Source: Syntrophobacterales bacterium GWC2_56_13 (lineage in GTDB: Bacteria > Desulfobacterota > Syntrophia > Syntrophales > UBA5619). From it: a DNA stretch of 32,320 nt. Positions 7,394 through 17,559 of the stretch are shown here, piece by piece; within the stretch, counting starts at the first letter, position 1; each line of letters opens with the position of its first letter. The notes under the pieces were generated by a model. That model ran no database searches, was not told where the DNA came from, and was given only the letters and a program-made list of their open reading frames with translations. The stretch is taken from assembly GCA_001830835.1 (NCBI GenBank), contig MICJ01000048.1, positions 706 to 33,025 on the forward strand. The letters are read 5' to 3'. Made by a program: the position numbers and the translations under genes.

Positions 7394-10300
7394 TTACCCC
7401 GTTTCTATCATTTCGCTGCAAAGGCGCTCCACCAGTTCCCTTTCCGGACGGTTGCAGTAGACGCCGTAATCGGCGCCCCAGGCGGGCTCCATTCCCCGGA
7501 GGAAAAGATAGTAGACGCCCCCGAAATGGGAGTGATAATCATAGCCCGGTTGTCTCAAAAGCAGGTAGCGGTGGAGAGCCATCACATAGAGGTGATACTG
7601 AAGAAGATAGTGATGCTCCAACATTGCCTCCGTCAGGCGGTCGCGGTGATAATGCTCTTTTCCGTTGCCGAGGAAATTCGACTTCCAATCCGCGAGGTAA
7701 AAGCGGCCGTCATGCTCAAATACCATGTCGATGAAACCCTTCATAAACCCCCGGACCGGATCGAACTGGAGGCGTTTCAGAAATTCCCCGGATTGCACCG
7801 GGGGGTCCGATTCCCTGTGCCCATTGTGTTTTACGGAAGGATTCGCGTACCTATCGATTCCGGCCTCACGGAAAAGACCGCTCAACCTTTCCGGGGTGAT
7901 CCGCTTCAGAGGAAAGTAGAACTCCAGCTCGTTGAGGCGGTTGTCGAAACCGATATCGGACAGGAAGATCGCGCCTCTGCCAGCCGCTGCGGAAATTTCC
8001 GGCGGAGGGCGATCCCCGGCGCGGTTTTCCGACAAGGCGGTATTCTTTTCCTTGGCGAGCGGGTGGCGGACAACCCGGTGAATCATCTCTCGCAGAGGGT
8101 TTTCCCACTTCTGGTCGAAGCCGTTTTCGCGAAGCTTTGCAGCGATCATGGCGGCCCACAGGGTTTCATCCTTTTCGATAAAATCGGTTTTTTCCAGGAT
8201 ATCGTGGAGCAGAGTACCCGAACGTCTTCCCCCCGGGAAAGAGAGGAGAGGATCCGGCTCTGTTTCCGACCCTGTTTCCGGATGGCTGGCGTCGTATCCG
8301 GCGACATCGTCCCGGTCGGGAAGGTCGACATTCCGGAACATGCCGGAGGTGAGCATGCTGAAACTGGCAATTCGCCAGGAGAGATCCACCGTGCCGGCGA
8401 ATTCACGGCAGCCTAACCCGGCGATCTCCTCTCGCCGTACCGGAACCACTGCTTCTCCATCCACCGGCATCTCGCAGAGTTCAATATTGCCGTCCGCCTT
8501 CCCGGCGATGATTTCAAGATCGCTGACAATACCTGCGTCGGAGAGACTCCGGAAATGGGCATCGGTCGAAGAGGCGATCTCCTCCCCCCCTCCATCGCCA
8601 TGGAAGAGATAGGCCGGCGCAGATCTCCCCATACCGTTGATTCTCCCCCAGACAAAAGTACAGCGGTTCCTGGCCCTCGTCAGGGCCACGTAGAGAAGCC
8701 GGACCTCCTCGGCCAGCTTCTCCCGGTTTGCGGGCTCTCTGTGGCTGGAAAAGTCATCCGACCCGAGATCGCACACTTGCTGACGGTCCACCGGATCATG
8801 ATAGGAGATGAATTCATCTCTCTCCGAAGAATCGCCCCAGGGAAAGGGGCAGAATACAACAGGATATTCCAGGCCCTTGCTCTTATGGATCGTCACGATT
8901 CTGACCGCCCGTGAATCACTTTCAAGGCGGAGCTGGTGTTCCTCCCCTCTCGGCGTTCCAGGATCCCTGTGTTCAGAGAGCCATTTGAGCAGGGCGGCCA
9001 TCCCCGGTTTCTTTACACTTGCCTCCCGGTGCAGGACCTCGGAGAGATGGAGGAGATTGGTAAGGCGGCGTTCTCCGTCGGGAAAGGCAAGCAGACGGGA
9101 TCTCACCCCTTCCCGTTCTAAAAGCCGGCGGAACATCTTCAACAGCCCTCCCTTCCGCCACAACTCATGATAGGATCTGAATCCTTCCCGCCGGGATTCC
9201 CATGTCCGTTCATCCTGCTGCATCGCCTCCAGAGCCTGGAGATCGCAGCCGAGCATGTCCGTCGCCAGGGCCGCCCGGAGAAGATCTTCCCGGTCCGGCG
9301 AGATGACGGCCAGCAGAACACGCTCCATCTCGAGGGCCTCGTGTGAATCGAAGAGGTTCCCGGAACTGTGAAGTACGCAGGGTATACGCAATTCAGACAG
9401 GCGTTCCTGGCAGAGGCGGGCTTCCCGGTTCGTTCTGACCAGGATCGCGATATCCCCTTCCTGGAGAGGCCTCTCCCCGAGCAGCGCCCGCTTTTCCTTA
9501 CCCAGACGGAGCAGTCTCGCGATCTCCCCGGCGACCGATCTCGCGATGAGCGGGCGGGCTATTCCCCGGGACAGAGGTTTTCCGCCCTCGGAAAAACGGC
9601 CGGCGGCAACAAACCAGCACTGGAGCGGCGGCTCGCACCGGCCGTCGATCGTCAGACTTCCAACAGATGCGGCATCTCCGGCCTTTGCCCTCCGGAAGGC
9701 GATTTCCTCAAAGACGAAGGGATTTTCCCGGTGAGAAAAGAGGGTGTTGACGGCCCTGATCAGGGCCGGATCTGAACGCCAGTTTGCATCGAGGGTGTGA
9801 ACGGCGTCCACCTGGGAGGCGGCCTTCAGATAGGCGAAGATATCGGCGCCTCGGAAGCTGTATATCGCCTGCTTGGGATCGCCGATCAGAAAGAGGATAC
9901 TTTCCTCCGTTCTAAACGCCGCCGCGAAGATGGCGTATTGAACAGGATCTGTATCCTGAAATTCATCGATCAGGGCCGCCCGGTATTTTTCCCGGATGAC
10001 CCGCGCCAGCGCCTCGCCCCCGGGCTTCTCCAGTGCCTGACGGAGGCGGAGAAGCAGGTCGTCGAAGTACATGACGTTTTGCTGCTGCTTTCGTCCGGCC
10101 AGTTCCATCCGCGCCGTCCGGAGCAGTTCCGTCTTCAGGGAGAGGAGCCTTCTGTCGAATCCGGCCTTCAGGCGGTCGGCGGATTCCCTTATCTGCATGC
10201 AGATCTCGAAGAGAGGGTGATCGGGTGGGCGCTGACCCTTCCTCACCGATGCCGCAATCTGGTCGGCGGTGAATTTTGCGAAACCGTCGCAGAGGGGGAA

Positions 10301-11224
10301 AGCCGGTCTCTCCGCAGCGAGAAAAAAATCCATCTCCGCGATCAGCCCCGGAACGCGGTTTCCGTATATATTGGCCTTCAGCGCCGGCGCTTGCAGAAGT
10401 TCGGCTGCTTCTTCACGCGACGAAAACCAGAGGTTCTTGACCAGGACCAGTTTACGGTTCAGTTCATCGCTGAGAAGCCGCAGGGCGCCATCTTCGGGAG
10501 GGGCCGCCTCCGGAATGATCCGCACGTCCGGATGGAAGGCGCGGCCGGTGAGAAGCCTGAGCAGGGAATCGGGACTGTATTTCTGATCCAGGGCATAGGC
10601 CGTGAACTCCGGGATGGTTTCGCAGAAATTGATCCGCCAGAAGTCCTCGACGATTCCTCTTTTGATCTCCCGGTCGTCGGCAATCAGTTCCGTATCGAAA
10701 AGGGTTCCGCTTTCGAACGCATTTTCCTGAAGAACGCGCTGGCAGAACCCGTGGATGGTGTAAATCGCCGCCTCGTCAAAGTCGCGTATCGCCCGGGTCA
10801 ACTTTTCTGCGGCCTGCAGACGCTCTTCCCGGCCGGGAAATTTACTGAGGAGGGCGCCTAAAAAAGGCTCCTGACTGGGAGCGCTTCCAGCAACCCCTGC
10901 CAAATATCTTCCAGGCCGGAAAGTCTCGCCCTGGGGGCGGTGAGCTTCACAATCGCCGGTCCGGAAGACCTGGAGGGCCTCGCGGATCCGATGGCGGATC
11001 CTGTCCTTCAGCTCTTCCGTGGCGGCGACGGTATAAGTCACAACCAGGATATCCCTGACCGGGATTCCCGCTTCGACGAGGAGGCGGACATAGAGTCCCG
11101 CTATGGTATAGGTCTTCCCTGTTCCGGCGCCGGCCTCGATCAGGTTCGTTCCGGCAAGGGGGCTGCCGGTCAGATCGAAAGGCGCCGGGGAACGCGGGTT
11201 TTCCCTGGGCAATGGTCCTCTCAT
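7394..11224 (-). CDS. recB: Exodeoxyribonuclease V beta subunit (RecB helicase-nuclease)
   Basis: RecB is the 3'-5' helicase and only nuclease of RecBCD and also loads RecA. The 1,276-residue protein has Walker A AGAGTGKT at 31-38, Walker B IDEFQDTDP, motif GDPKQAIYSFRGAD, and the motif V/VI pair IHKSKGLEYPVV and LLYVALTRARNR. The C-terminal nuclease domain is intact: GTLLHDILE gives the first metal His, and GFIDMVFEHDG...YLADWKSN gives the catalytic Asp and the D-x-K motif. The length is slightly over E. coli RecB (1,180). The start overlaps the recC stop by 4 nt (ATGA). Several long frames on the opposite strand inside this gene are shadows caused by its GC-rich codon use. Confidence 0.95.
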   Translation of the reverse strand: MRGPLPRENPRSPAPFDLTGSPLAGTNLIEAGAGTGKTYTIAGLYVRLLVEAGIPVRDILVVTYTVAATEELKDRIRHRIREALQVFRTGDCEAHRPQGETFRPGRYLAGVAGSAPSQEPFLGALLSKFPGREERLQAAEKLTRAIRDFDEAAIYTIHGFCQRVLQENAFESGTLFDTELIADDREIKRGIVEDFWRINFCETIPEFTAYALDQKYSPDSLLRLLTGRAFHPDVRIIPEAAPPEDGALRLLSDELNRKLVLVKNLWFSSREEAAELLQAPALKANIYGNRVPGLIAEMDFFLAAERPAFPLCDGFAKFTADQIAASVRKGQRPPDHPLFEICMQIRESADRLKAGFDRRLLSLKTELLRTARMELAGRKQQQNVMYFDDLLLRLRQALEKPGGEALARVIREKYRAALIDEFQDTDPVQYAIFAAAFRTEESILFLIGDPKQAIYSFRGADIFAYLKAASQVDAVHTLDANWRSDPALIRAVNTLFSHRENPFVFEEIAFRRAKAGDAASVGSLTIDGRCEPPLQCWFVAAGRFSEGGKPLSRGIARPLIARSVAGEIARLLRLGKEKRALLGERPLQEGDIAILVRTNREARLCQERLSELRIPCVLHSSGNLFDSHEALEMERVLLAVISPDREDLLRAALATDMLGCDLQALEAMQQDERTWESRREGFRSYHELWRKGGLLKMFRRLLEREGVRSRLLAFPDGERRLTNLLHLSEVLHREASVKKPGMAALLKWLSEHRDPGTPRGEEHQLRLESDSRAVRIVTIHKSKGLEYPVVFCPFPWGDSSERDEFISYHDPVDRQQVCDLGSDDFSSHREPANREKLAEEVRLLYVALTRARNRCTFVWGRINGMGRSAPAYLFHGDGGGEEIASSTDAHFRSLSDAGIVSDLEIIAGKADGNIELCEMPVDGEAVVPVRREEIAGLGCREFAGTVDLSWRIASFSMLTSGMFRNVDLPDRDDVAGYDASHPETGSETEPDPLLSFPGGRRSGTLLHDILEKTDFIEKDETLWAAMIAAKLRENGFDQKWENPLREMIHRVVRHPLAKEKNTALSENRAGDRPPPEISAAAGRGAIFLSDIGFDNRLNELEFYFPLKRITPERLSGLFREAGIDRYANPSVKHNGHRESDPPVQSGEFLKRLQFDPVRGFMKGFIDMVFEHDGRFYLADWKSNFLGNGKEHYHRDRLTEAMLEHHYLLQYHLYVMALHRYLLLRQPGYDYHSHFGGVYYLFLRGMEPAWGADYGVYCNRPERELVERLCSEMIETG

Positions 11225-14200
11225 TTCCCGAACCTCTTTCTGTGGCGAAGCAGCGGCTCGAAGACCTCCAAGGCCGTTTCCCGGAAATCCCGGGTGAGAG
11301 GCGCCTCCGTTCCGAAACAGAGACGGAAGTAAGGATCGTCTCCTTCCCCTGGAATCTGTTCGTTGCCCTTCCAGATCCCATCCGCCTTCCGGAGCGCCTC
11401 TTCTTCGGTTTTTTTACCCCCGATCACGGCCTCTGCATAGGCAAGGGAGGTGTCCGGGAAAAGAGGCAGAGGGGCTTTCAACCCCATTCCATAGAGGAGA
11501 AGTAGGGCGTGCAGCGCCTGCCGCGGTTCTTCCGGATCGACATAGCTCCACGCCTCATCGCGTCCTATCAGAACGGCCGAACGGGCGGAGAGTTCCGGTT
11601 CTGCGAGGTGCCAGAGGAGATGATCGATCCAGAAACGCAGATGATCTCTGGCCCGGAGGTTTGCATAACGGTAGTGAACGAGGCCGGTCTCATAGAGTTT
11701 CTCGATCCGTCCGGAAAGACGAAATCCGTCTATATCGGTATCGATCTCCAGGGGGGAACCCTGGCCTCTCAGATTCGACCCCGCAACCTCCGCAAAGACG
11801 CGGACACCCCGGCAAAGCTCTTCGAACTGGCAGGCGCCGGCGGTTCCGTGGGGAAGCTGTCCCGAGGCCATCATCACCGGCAGAAGCTTCAGCGGATCAC
11901 TCCCGGCCAGGGCATGTTCGACCAGCTCCTGCCCGAGCCGGTAGCGATCCAGACTCTCGATCCGGAATAGCTCCTTCTCCTGCGGGATCTCGGCGCCTTC
12001 GGCAAGAGAGAGTCCGATCCTCCTCTGCAGGAGAAATTTCGACGGATTCCGGAAAAACACCGCAAGGTCGGAGATCGCGATCTCCCGCCAACCCGGTTGC
12101 GGAGCGGGGAGAACTCCCGCCGCAAAGCGCGGCGTCTCCCCGGAGCGGCTGATGAGACAGCGGGCTGCCCGGCAGTTCTCCACCGAATAGCTGAAAAGCT
12201 TATTGCCGCCTGCAAAATATGAGGGATCGAACGCCTGCAGGTGATGGACGGTCAGGAGATGGTCCTGAATGCTTCCCTCTGCGCACGCAAAACCCTGCTC
12301 CAGATAATCTAAGAGTTCGGAAATGAGAACGGACGGCGGCACGGTGCTGTTGTCTTCGGTGCTCTGACCGGTATAACTGATGTAGAGGGTCTTTCTGGCC
12401 GAAAGAAGCGCCTCGAGAAAGAGATAGCGGTCGTCATCCCTCCGCGAGCGGTCGCCCGGCCGGGGTTTTTTGGTCATCAGATCAAAATCGACTTCTCTTT
12501 CGCGTCGCGGATAATCGGCATTGTTCATCCCGATGAGACAGACGACCGGAAAGGGAATGCTCCGCATGGGAACCATCGCGCAGAAGGTCACGGCCCCGGT
12601 CAAATAGCCAAAGGGAAGTCCCATTTTTTCAAGGGCGCCGGACAGATACGATTTCATCACCGTGAATTCGACCGCATCGCGGAAATGCGCCTTCTCCCCG
12701 ATTTTTCTGAGTTCTTCCAGGGAACGCCTGATCATGCGAAGGTCCGACTCCTCATCCGCATCGCAAGGGTCGAAAAGTTTGTCCAGGAGCCCGGAGAAAA
12801 CATTGGACCATTGGCCGAGCGGCCGCGGTTCGTCAAGGAGAGGCGCCTCGGAAAGAAGCGTCTCGATAAAATCGAGGAACCGGCCCAGGATGCGGGCATC
12901 CATTCCCTCGATATCGTCATAGGGAACGATGCCCCGGAAGAGGCTCTCCCCTCTGCCGGCCATTGCAAAACCGAGGAGGAGACGATCCAGGCCGGCACGC
13001 CAAGTGTTTTCCTCAAAGGCGGGAAGCCCTATCCGCGCCCGGTCCTTGCCGTCGATTCCCCATCTGATCCCCGCCTCCCCGATCCAGTGTCTGATCCTCT
13101 CCACATCCGCCTCGTTCAGGCCGAACCTCTTCTGTACCGGTGCGGCGTCAAGGAGGGAGAGGACCTGGGTGACCCGGAAACGACTGCTTTGTAGATCCAT
13201 GATCCCAAGAAATGTCCGGATGAGCGCGCTTCCCCGGGAGAGGCTGCCGTCGGCGATGCTGTAAGGGATCCCGCTCCTGTGTCCTTCCGGGGAATCTGCT
13301 CCGCCTCCGGAACCGAATACCGCCTCGATCAGAGGGGCATACGCCTCAATATCCGGCGCCATGACAAGGATGTCCTTCGGCAGAAGGCCTGGATCCTGTG
13401 CAAACATCTCCAGGAGGTGGTCATGGAGAACTTCGACTTCGCGCAGCGGGCCATGGCAGGAGTGAATGGAGAGCGTGCGATCCCGGGAGGAGACGACTGC
13501 CCTGGGCGTACCCTTTCTGCCGCGGTCGCGCAGATTCAGCACGTCGGATTGCAGCGCGGCGAGGAGCGTCTCTTCACCGGAATCCACGAAAGTTTCCCGC
13601 ATCTCTGCGGCGAGGTTCGCCAGATGGGTAAAAAAATCGCGCCCCTGTTTTCCCAGCGAGGCCAGAAGTGCGTTCCCTTCCTCCAGGTAGAGATCCTCCT
13701 TGCTGACGGCATTCCAGCCTGTTTGTTCCCGGACCCTCTGCACCAACCGCTCCGTTTCCTTCCCCGAACGGATATCGCCCCAGAACTCGCGGCAGGGATT
13801 CATGAAGAAGCAATGAACCTCCGTTGCCTGCGACAGCGCATGAAAGAGGTCCAGATAAAATCCCGGGAGCGTCGAAATGCCGAAGATGGAGATCCGCTCC
13901 GGTAAAATGCCTTTCAGGGGGGGGGGTGCAGCACGGAGCTGCTGAAGGATTTTTTCGCGGTGCGCTATCAAGTGTCCCGCATCGCCTTCTTTTAGCATCA
14001 TCCGCCAGAGCTCTGCCTGCCAGAGTTCGTCCTCGGCCCCGCTGTCTCCTCTTTCCCAGGCCGTGATCAGGTCTGGGCGGAAAATCAGATATCCATCAAA
14101 GACCCGGGCAATACGGGCGGCGAGCTGAAACCGCTTCAGACCGGCAGGATCGTCGGCAAGATAACGCCTGAGACTTCCGAAGACCGGGCGGGAAAGAGAT

Positions 14201-14502
14201 TCCGGCAGAATTTTCATGATCCGCCAGGTCATGATCTCCGGCTCGTATTCATCACCGGGTGCGGCGCCCGTCAACTTCGCCAGGATCTCGTAAAGAAAGG
14301 CGCGCGGAAAGGGAAAGCGGACATTCGCACAGACCCCGAGACGGCGGGCGATCTGCATGGAGATCCAGCGTTCCATGCTCCGGTTCTGGACGATGACGAT
14401 TTCGTTTTGCAGGGGGGAGGAAAGGGGGCTCCTGAGGGTCTCCGCGAGCTGCTCCGCAAGCACTTCCATCCGGTTGCTGGTGAAGATGTTTAAACAGGCC
14501 AT
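11221..14502 (-). CDS. recC: Exodeoxyribonuclease V gamma subunit (RecC)
   Basis: RecC is the Chi-recognising scaffold of RecBCD with a defunct helicase fold. The 1,093-residue protein begins with NIFTSNRMEVLAEQL and continues with the family block VQNRSMERWISMQIARRLGVCANVRFPFP. It also has PEFISIFGIS-like (PERISIFGISTLPGFYLDLF) and IGMNNADYPR blocks typical of RecC. Length is close to E. coli RecC (1,122). There is no Walker A in its N-terminal domain, as expected. The start ATG at 14502 has a GGCAGGG site 7-8 nt upstream. It is first in the recCBD unit. The 173-bp spacer upstream separates it from the RecA-like ATPase on the same strand, and I see no convincing promoter there. Confidence 0.93.
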   Translation of the reverse strand: MACLNIFTSNRMEVLAEQLAETLRSPLSSPLQNEIVIVQNRSMERWISMQIARRLGVCANVRFPFPRAFLYEILAKLTGAAPGDEYEPEIMTWRIMKILPESLSRPVFGSLRRYLADDPAGLKRFQLAARIARVFDGYLIFRPDLITAWERGDSGAEDELWQAELWRMMLKEGDAGHLIAHREKILQQLRAAPPPLKGILPERISIFGISTLPGFYLDLFHALSQATEVHCFFMNPCREFWGDIRSGKETERLVQRVREQTGWNAVSKEDLYLEEGNALLASLGKQGRDFFTHLANLAAEMRETFVDSGEETLLAALQSDVLNLRDRGRKGTPRAVVSSRDRTLSIHSCHGPLREVEVLHDHLLEMFAQDPGLLPKDILVMAPDIEAYAPLIEAVFGSGGGADSPEGHRSGIPYSIADGSLSRGSALIRTFLGIMDLQSSRFRVTQVLSLLDAAPVQKRFGLNEADVERIRHWIGEAGIRWGIDGKDRARIGLPAFEENTWRAGLDRLLLGFAMAGRGESLFRGIVPYDDIEGMDARILGRFLDFIETLLSEAPLLDEPRPLGQWSNVFSGLLDKLFDPCDADEESDLRMIRRSLEELRKIGEKAHFRDAVEFTVMKSYLSGALEKMGLPFGYLTGAVTFCAMVPMRSIPFPVVCLIGMNNADYPRREREVDFDLMTKKPRPGDRSRRDDDRYLFLEALLSARKTLYISYTGQSTEDNSTVPPSVLISELLDYLEQGFACAEGSIQDHLLTVHHLQAFDPSYFAGGNKLFSYSVENCRAARCLISRSGETPRFAAGVLPAPQPGWREIAISDLAVFFRNPSKFLLQRRIGLSLAEGAEIPQEKELFRIESLDRYRLGQELVEHALAGSDPLKLLPVMMASGQLPHGTAGACQFEELCRGVRVFAEVAGSNLRGQGSPLEIDTDIDGFRLSGRIEKLYETGLVHYRYANLRARDHLRFWIDHLLWHLAEPELSARSAVLIGRDEAWSYVDPEEPRQALHALLLLYGMGLKAPLPLFPDTSLAYAEAVIGGKKTEEEALRKADGIWKGNEQIPGEGDDPYFRLCFGTEAPLTRDFRETALEVFEPLLRHRKRFGK

Positions 14503-14675
14503 GAAGCACCCTGCCTTTTTTCATTGACTTCCCGTGGACACGATCGCCTGCACGCGAGGGGGTGCGCGGCGGAGGGAGATATCCGGAATCGAAGCGGCGG
14601 CTGTCCTCGAAATGATCCGGGCGAAGCCTGCAAAATCCGCCGCCGGATGTCCGGACGATGGCGTATGGATCGTTT

Positions 14676-15395
14676 TCAGGTGCAGGTTCCGCCGTTTGAA
14701 CGATTCTTGATCAGCATCGTCGACGGGTCGAGTAGCAAGGCGCCCCCGGGAGCAGCGGATTCAGCGCCCCGGAGCAACTTGATGTGGATGTCCTCCCGTT
14801 CCGGCTGCAGCTCCAGCACAAGGTCAAAAAGACCGGCAACCGGTGAAAAAGATGCCGGAAGTCCATCCTCGCCCGGCGATTCACGGCGATGGGTATGAAC
14901 CGTGAACCAGATGCGCATCCCGCTCTTACCGGCCAGTTTTTTCAGGGCAACCAGATCGTTCTGCAGGGAAGCGTCGCAGTGGAGTCCGTCGATGATCATG
15001 ATCTCCGTTGAGAAGATCCCCTGTTCGGTCAGGTCATTGAGCCGCTCCTCAAGCTTCGGAACGCTGAAGCTCTCGACGCGGAACGTCATGATGAACCGGT
15101 GAGGCAGAACGGATTCCCAGAGCCGGTTGATCTGAGTCGCCTCGTACCGATCAGCGAGATGGCCGAAGAGTTCATTATACCAGAGGGTCACCTTGTTTAC
15201 GGGGTCGTTCAGGCTGATATGGAGGACGTTTCTGTTGCGCAGCATGCCGTTGAGGGCCAGCTGAACGAGGAGGGCGGTTTTCCCCACCCCGGCAGGGGCG
15301 AGAACAGCGCCGAATCCCCCTCCGGGGAGGATGTCCTCCGTTTCAAAACCCAGATGCTGCAACGGATTACGAAGAATCAGATCTTGTTTCAGCAT
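14676..15395 (-). CDS. RecA/KaiC-like P-loop ATPase of unknown function
   Basis: I do not recognise a named gene. The 239-residue protein has a Walker A-like APAGVGKTA around residues 33-41 in the context GFGAVLAPAGVGKTALLVQLA. A hydrophobic Walker B-like MIIDGLHCD lies near residue 133, and a histidine-rich VHTHRR segment near 167. The order and spacing fit a single RecA-fold domain as in KaiC/RAD55-type ATPases. No DNA-binding, membrane or second ATPase domain is visible. It starts 17 nt after the fusA stop with an AGGA site about 7 nt before the ATG, so it is probably co-transcribed with the translation factor. A role with EF-G, the ribosome or signalling is possible but not shown. Confidence 0.75.
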   Translation of the reverse strand: MLKQDLILRNPLQHLGFETEDILPGGGFGAVLAPAGVGKTALLVQLALNGMLRNRNVLHISLNDPVNKVTLWYNELFGHLADRYEATQINRLWESVLPHRFIMTFRVESFSVPKLEERLNDLTEQGIFSTEIMIIDGLHCDASLQNDLVALKKLAGKSGMRIWFTVHTHRRESPGEDGLPASFSPVAGLFDLVLELQPEREDIHIKLLRGAESAAPGGALLLDPSTMLIKNRSNGGTCT

Positions 15396-15412
15396 ATCGG
15401 TATTCCTGTCTT

Positions 15413-17515
15413 TTAAGTTTTATGATCCGCGCTCTTTTTCCTCAACGCGACCTCTTCTGCGATCTTCTCAACGATCGATTGCGGTACCTGCCGGTAAAGG
15501 GCAAATTCCATGGTGTACTGGGCTTTCCCCTGGGTCGCGGACCTCAATACCGTCGAAAAACCGAACATTTCCGACAGAGGGACCTGGGCTTCGATGGCAG
15601 TCATCACCCCTTCATCCTGAGCCCCGACGATCATGCCCCGTCTCTGGTTCAGGAGCCCCATCACGGCCCCCTGGAATTCAGTCGGCGTTTCCGCTACGAC
15701 CTTCATGATCGGCTCATGTATCACCGGCTTGGCCTTGGCATAACCCTCGCGGAAAGCCCCGCGGGCCGCCGCCTGAAAGGCCATTTCGGAGGAATCCACC
15801 GCATGCGAAGCGCCGTCGTTGATGGCGATCCGCACTCCCGTGACGGGAAACTCCATCATGGGTCCCTTGGCCATGCACTGCCGGAAGCCCTTTTCACAGG
15901 CGGGTATGAACTGGGTGGGAATCGTCCCTCCCCTCACCTCATTGTCAAAGATGAAATCATCCTTTCCGTCCATGATGGGTTCCATGTAGCCGGCCACGCG
16001 CCCGTACTGGCCGGAACCGCCCGTCTGCTTCTTGTGGGTGTAATTGAATTCCGCCCGCTGGGTGATCGTCTCGCGGTAGGCGACCCGCGGCTTTCCGGTC
16101 TCCACCTCGACGGAGTATTCGCGTTTCATCCGCTCTACATAGATGTCCAGATGAAGCTCTCCCATGCCTTCGATGATCGTTTCCGCGGTTTCCTCATCCA
16201 CATGGGTGCGGAAAGTCGGATCCTCCTTCGTGAAACGATTCAGGGCCTTGGACATGTTGATCTGCGATTTGTTGTCCTTGGGGAAGATCGCCAGCGAAAT
16301 GACCGGCTCCGGGACGAACATCGAGGTCAAGCTCATGTTGAGACCGGGAGATAAGAAGGTGTCGCCGGAGGCACACTCGACACCGAAGAGGGCGCCGATA
16401 TAACCGGCCGATACAGCCTCTATATCCTCCATCTGATCTGCATGCATGCGGACCAGACGCCCGATCTTCGTCTTTTTCCCGGTTCGGGAGTTGATAATCA
16501 CCGATCCTTTGGTCAGCGCACCCTGGTAAACGCGGACGTAGGTCAGCTGCCCGTATGGACCGTCTTCGAGCTTGAAGGCGAGGGCCACGATCGGTTTCGC
16601 GGGATCCGGAAAAAGCACCACCGGGGTCTCTTCGTGATCAAGGTCGAGGGCGGTATTTTCGATGTCCGCCGGACAGGGGAGATAGCGGGTGACCGCATCC
16701 AGCAGCGGTTGCACGCCTTTGTTCTTGTAGGCCGATCCCATGAAAACGGGGGTCATCTTCCGCGCCAGCGTTCCCCGGCGGATGGCCTCGATGATCAGTG
16801 CGCCGGGGATCGTCTTCTCTTCCAGGATCGCCTCCGTCAGTTCATCGGAAAACATGGATGCGGCATCGATCATTTCCTCCCGCATCTTTCGGGCCTCGGC
16901 CATCAGTTCTCCGGGAATCTCGGCAACGCGGACACGCTCGCCGTTTTCTCCCTCAAAATAGAGAGCCTTCATGGCCAGCAGATCGACGACGCCCTGGAAG
17001 TCCGCTTCCAGAGAAAGTGGGATCTGCATGGCCACGGCATTGTGTCCCAGTTTCGTACGGAGCTGGCCGATCACGCGGTAGGGGGCGGCGCCGCTGCGGT
17101 CGCATTTGTTGATAAAGGCAATACATGGCACCCGGTAGCGCTTCATCTGGTGATCCACCGTGATCGATTGAGATTGAACGCCGCCCACGGAGCAGAGCAC
17201 TAATACAGCGCCGTCCAGCACCCGTAGAGAGCGTTCGACCTCGATGGTGAAATCCACATGCCCCGGCGTGTCGATGATGTTGACCTCATGGTCCAACCAC
17301 TGGCAGAACGTCGCCGCCGAGGCGATGGTGATGCCGCGCTCCTTTTCCAACTCCATCGAGTCCATGGTTGCGCCGACGCCGTCCTTGCCCTTCACGTCGT
17401 GAATGGCATGGATCCGCTTCGTATAAAAAAGAATCCTCTCGGTCAGAGTGGTCTTTCCCGAGTCGATATGGGCGCTGATACCGATATTCCTGACATTTTC
17501 CAACTTGTTGGCCAT
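15413..17515 (-). CDS. fusA: Elongation factor G, mitochondrial-EFG1-like type
   Basis: EF-G is the GTPase that drives ribosomal translocation. With the start at 17515 it has 700 residues. The G1 motif AHIDSGKT is near 16-23, followed by the switch block KERGITI, DTPGH (G3) and NKCD (G4). Domain IV carries [16 protein letters not shown], and domain V ends in [22 protein letters not shown]. The wording ([57 protein letters not shown]) resembles mitochondrial EF-G1 more than the standard bacterial AHIDAGKTTTTERILYYTG form. The frame extends to 17581, but ATG 17515 has an AGGA site 6-7 nt upstream and matches the family start. No rpsL, rpsG or tuf is adjacent, so it is not in the usual str operon. 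Confidence 0.95.
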   Translation of the reverse strand: MANKLENVRNIGISAHIDSGKTTLTERILFYTKRIHAIHDVKGKDGVGATMDSMELEKERGITIASAATFCQWLDHEVNIIDTPGHVDFTIEVERSLRVLDGAVLVLCSVGGVQSQSITVDHQMKRYRVPCIAFINKCDRSGAAPYRVIGQLRTKLGHNAVAMQIPLSLEADFQGVVDLLAMKALYFEGENGERVRVAEIPGELMAEARKMREEMIDAASMFSDELTEAILEEKTIPGALIIEAIRRGTLARKMTPVFMGSAYKNKGVQPLLDAVTRYLPCPADIENTALDLDHEETPVVLFPDPAKPIVALAFKLEDGPYGQLTYVRVYQGALTKGSVIINSRTGKKTKIGRLVRMHADQMEDIEAVSAGYIGALFGVECASGDTFLSPGLNMSLTSMFVPEPVISLAIFPKDNKSQINMSKALNRFTKEDPTFRTHVDEETAETIIEGMGELHLDIYVERMKREYSVEVETGKPRVAYRETITQRAEFNYTHKKQTGGSGQYGRVAGYMEPIMDGKDDFIFDNEVRGGTIPTQFIPACEKGFRQCMAKGPMMEFPVTGVRIAINDGASHAVDSSEMAFQAAARGAFREGYAKAKPVIHEPIMKVVAETPTEFQGAVMGLLNQRRGMIVGAQDEGVMTAIEAQVPLSEMFGFSTVLRSATQGKAQYTMEFALYRQVPQSIVEKIAEEVALRKKSADHKT

Positions 17516-17535
17516 ACTTCTTCCTTCTTGAACAA

Positions 17536-17551
17536 ATGACCGTCCGGTCAT
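17536..17551. promoter_or_regulatory. Palindrome ATGACCG-tc-CGGTCAT in the fusA leader, TetR-type operator candidate
   Basis: Seven-bp perfect inverted arms are separated by 2 nt, 21 nt ahead of the fusA start codon. The TGACCG-N2-CGGTCA layout is like operators of many TetR/AcrR-family regulators. As RNA it could instead form a 6-bp stem with a GGAC tetraloop near the ribosome site. The regulator, if any, is not in the window. Confidence 0.45.
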
Positions 17552-17559
17552 CCCATTCC

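Noticed and set aside
7040-8416. Long plus-strand frame (458 codons) opposite recD/recB
   Set aside because: It lies wholly antisense to recB and recD, whose motifs are intact. The product has no recognisable domain, and such mirror frames are expected in GC-rich coding DNA.
9797-10861. Plus-strand frame of 354 codons opposite recB
   Set aside because: Antisense shadow of recB. No ribosome site or domain features support it.
14635-14648. ATCCG/CGGAT hairpin with four Ts after the RecA-like ATPase gene
   Set aside because: The stem is only 5 bp and the T-run is short. This is within chance for GC-rich DNA, so it was not called a terminator.
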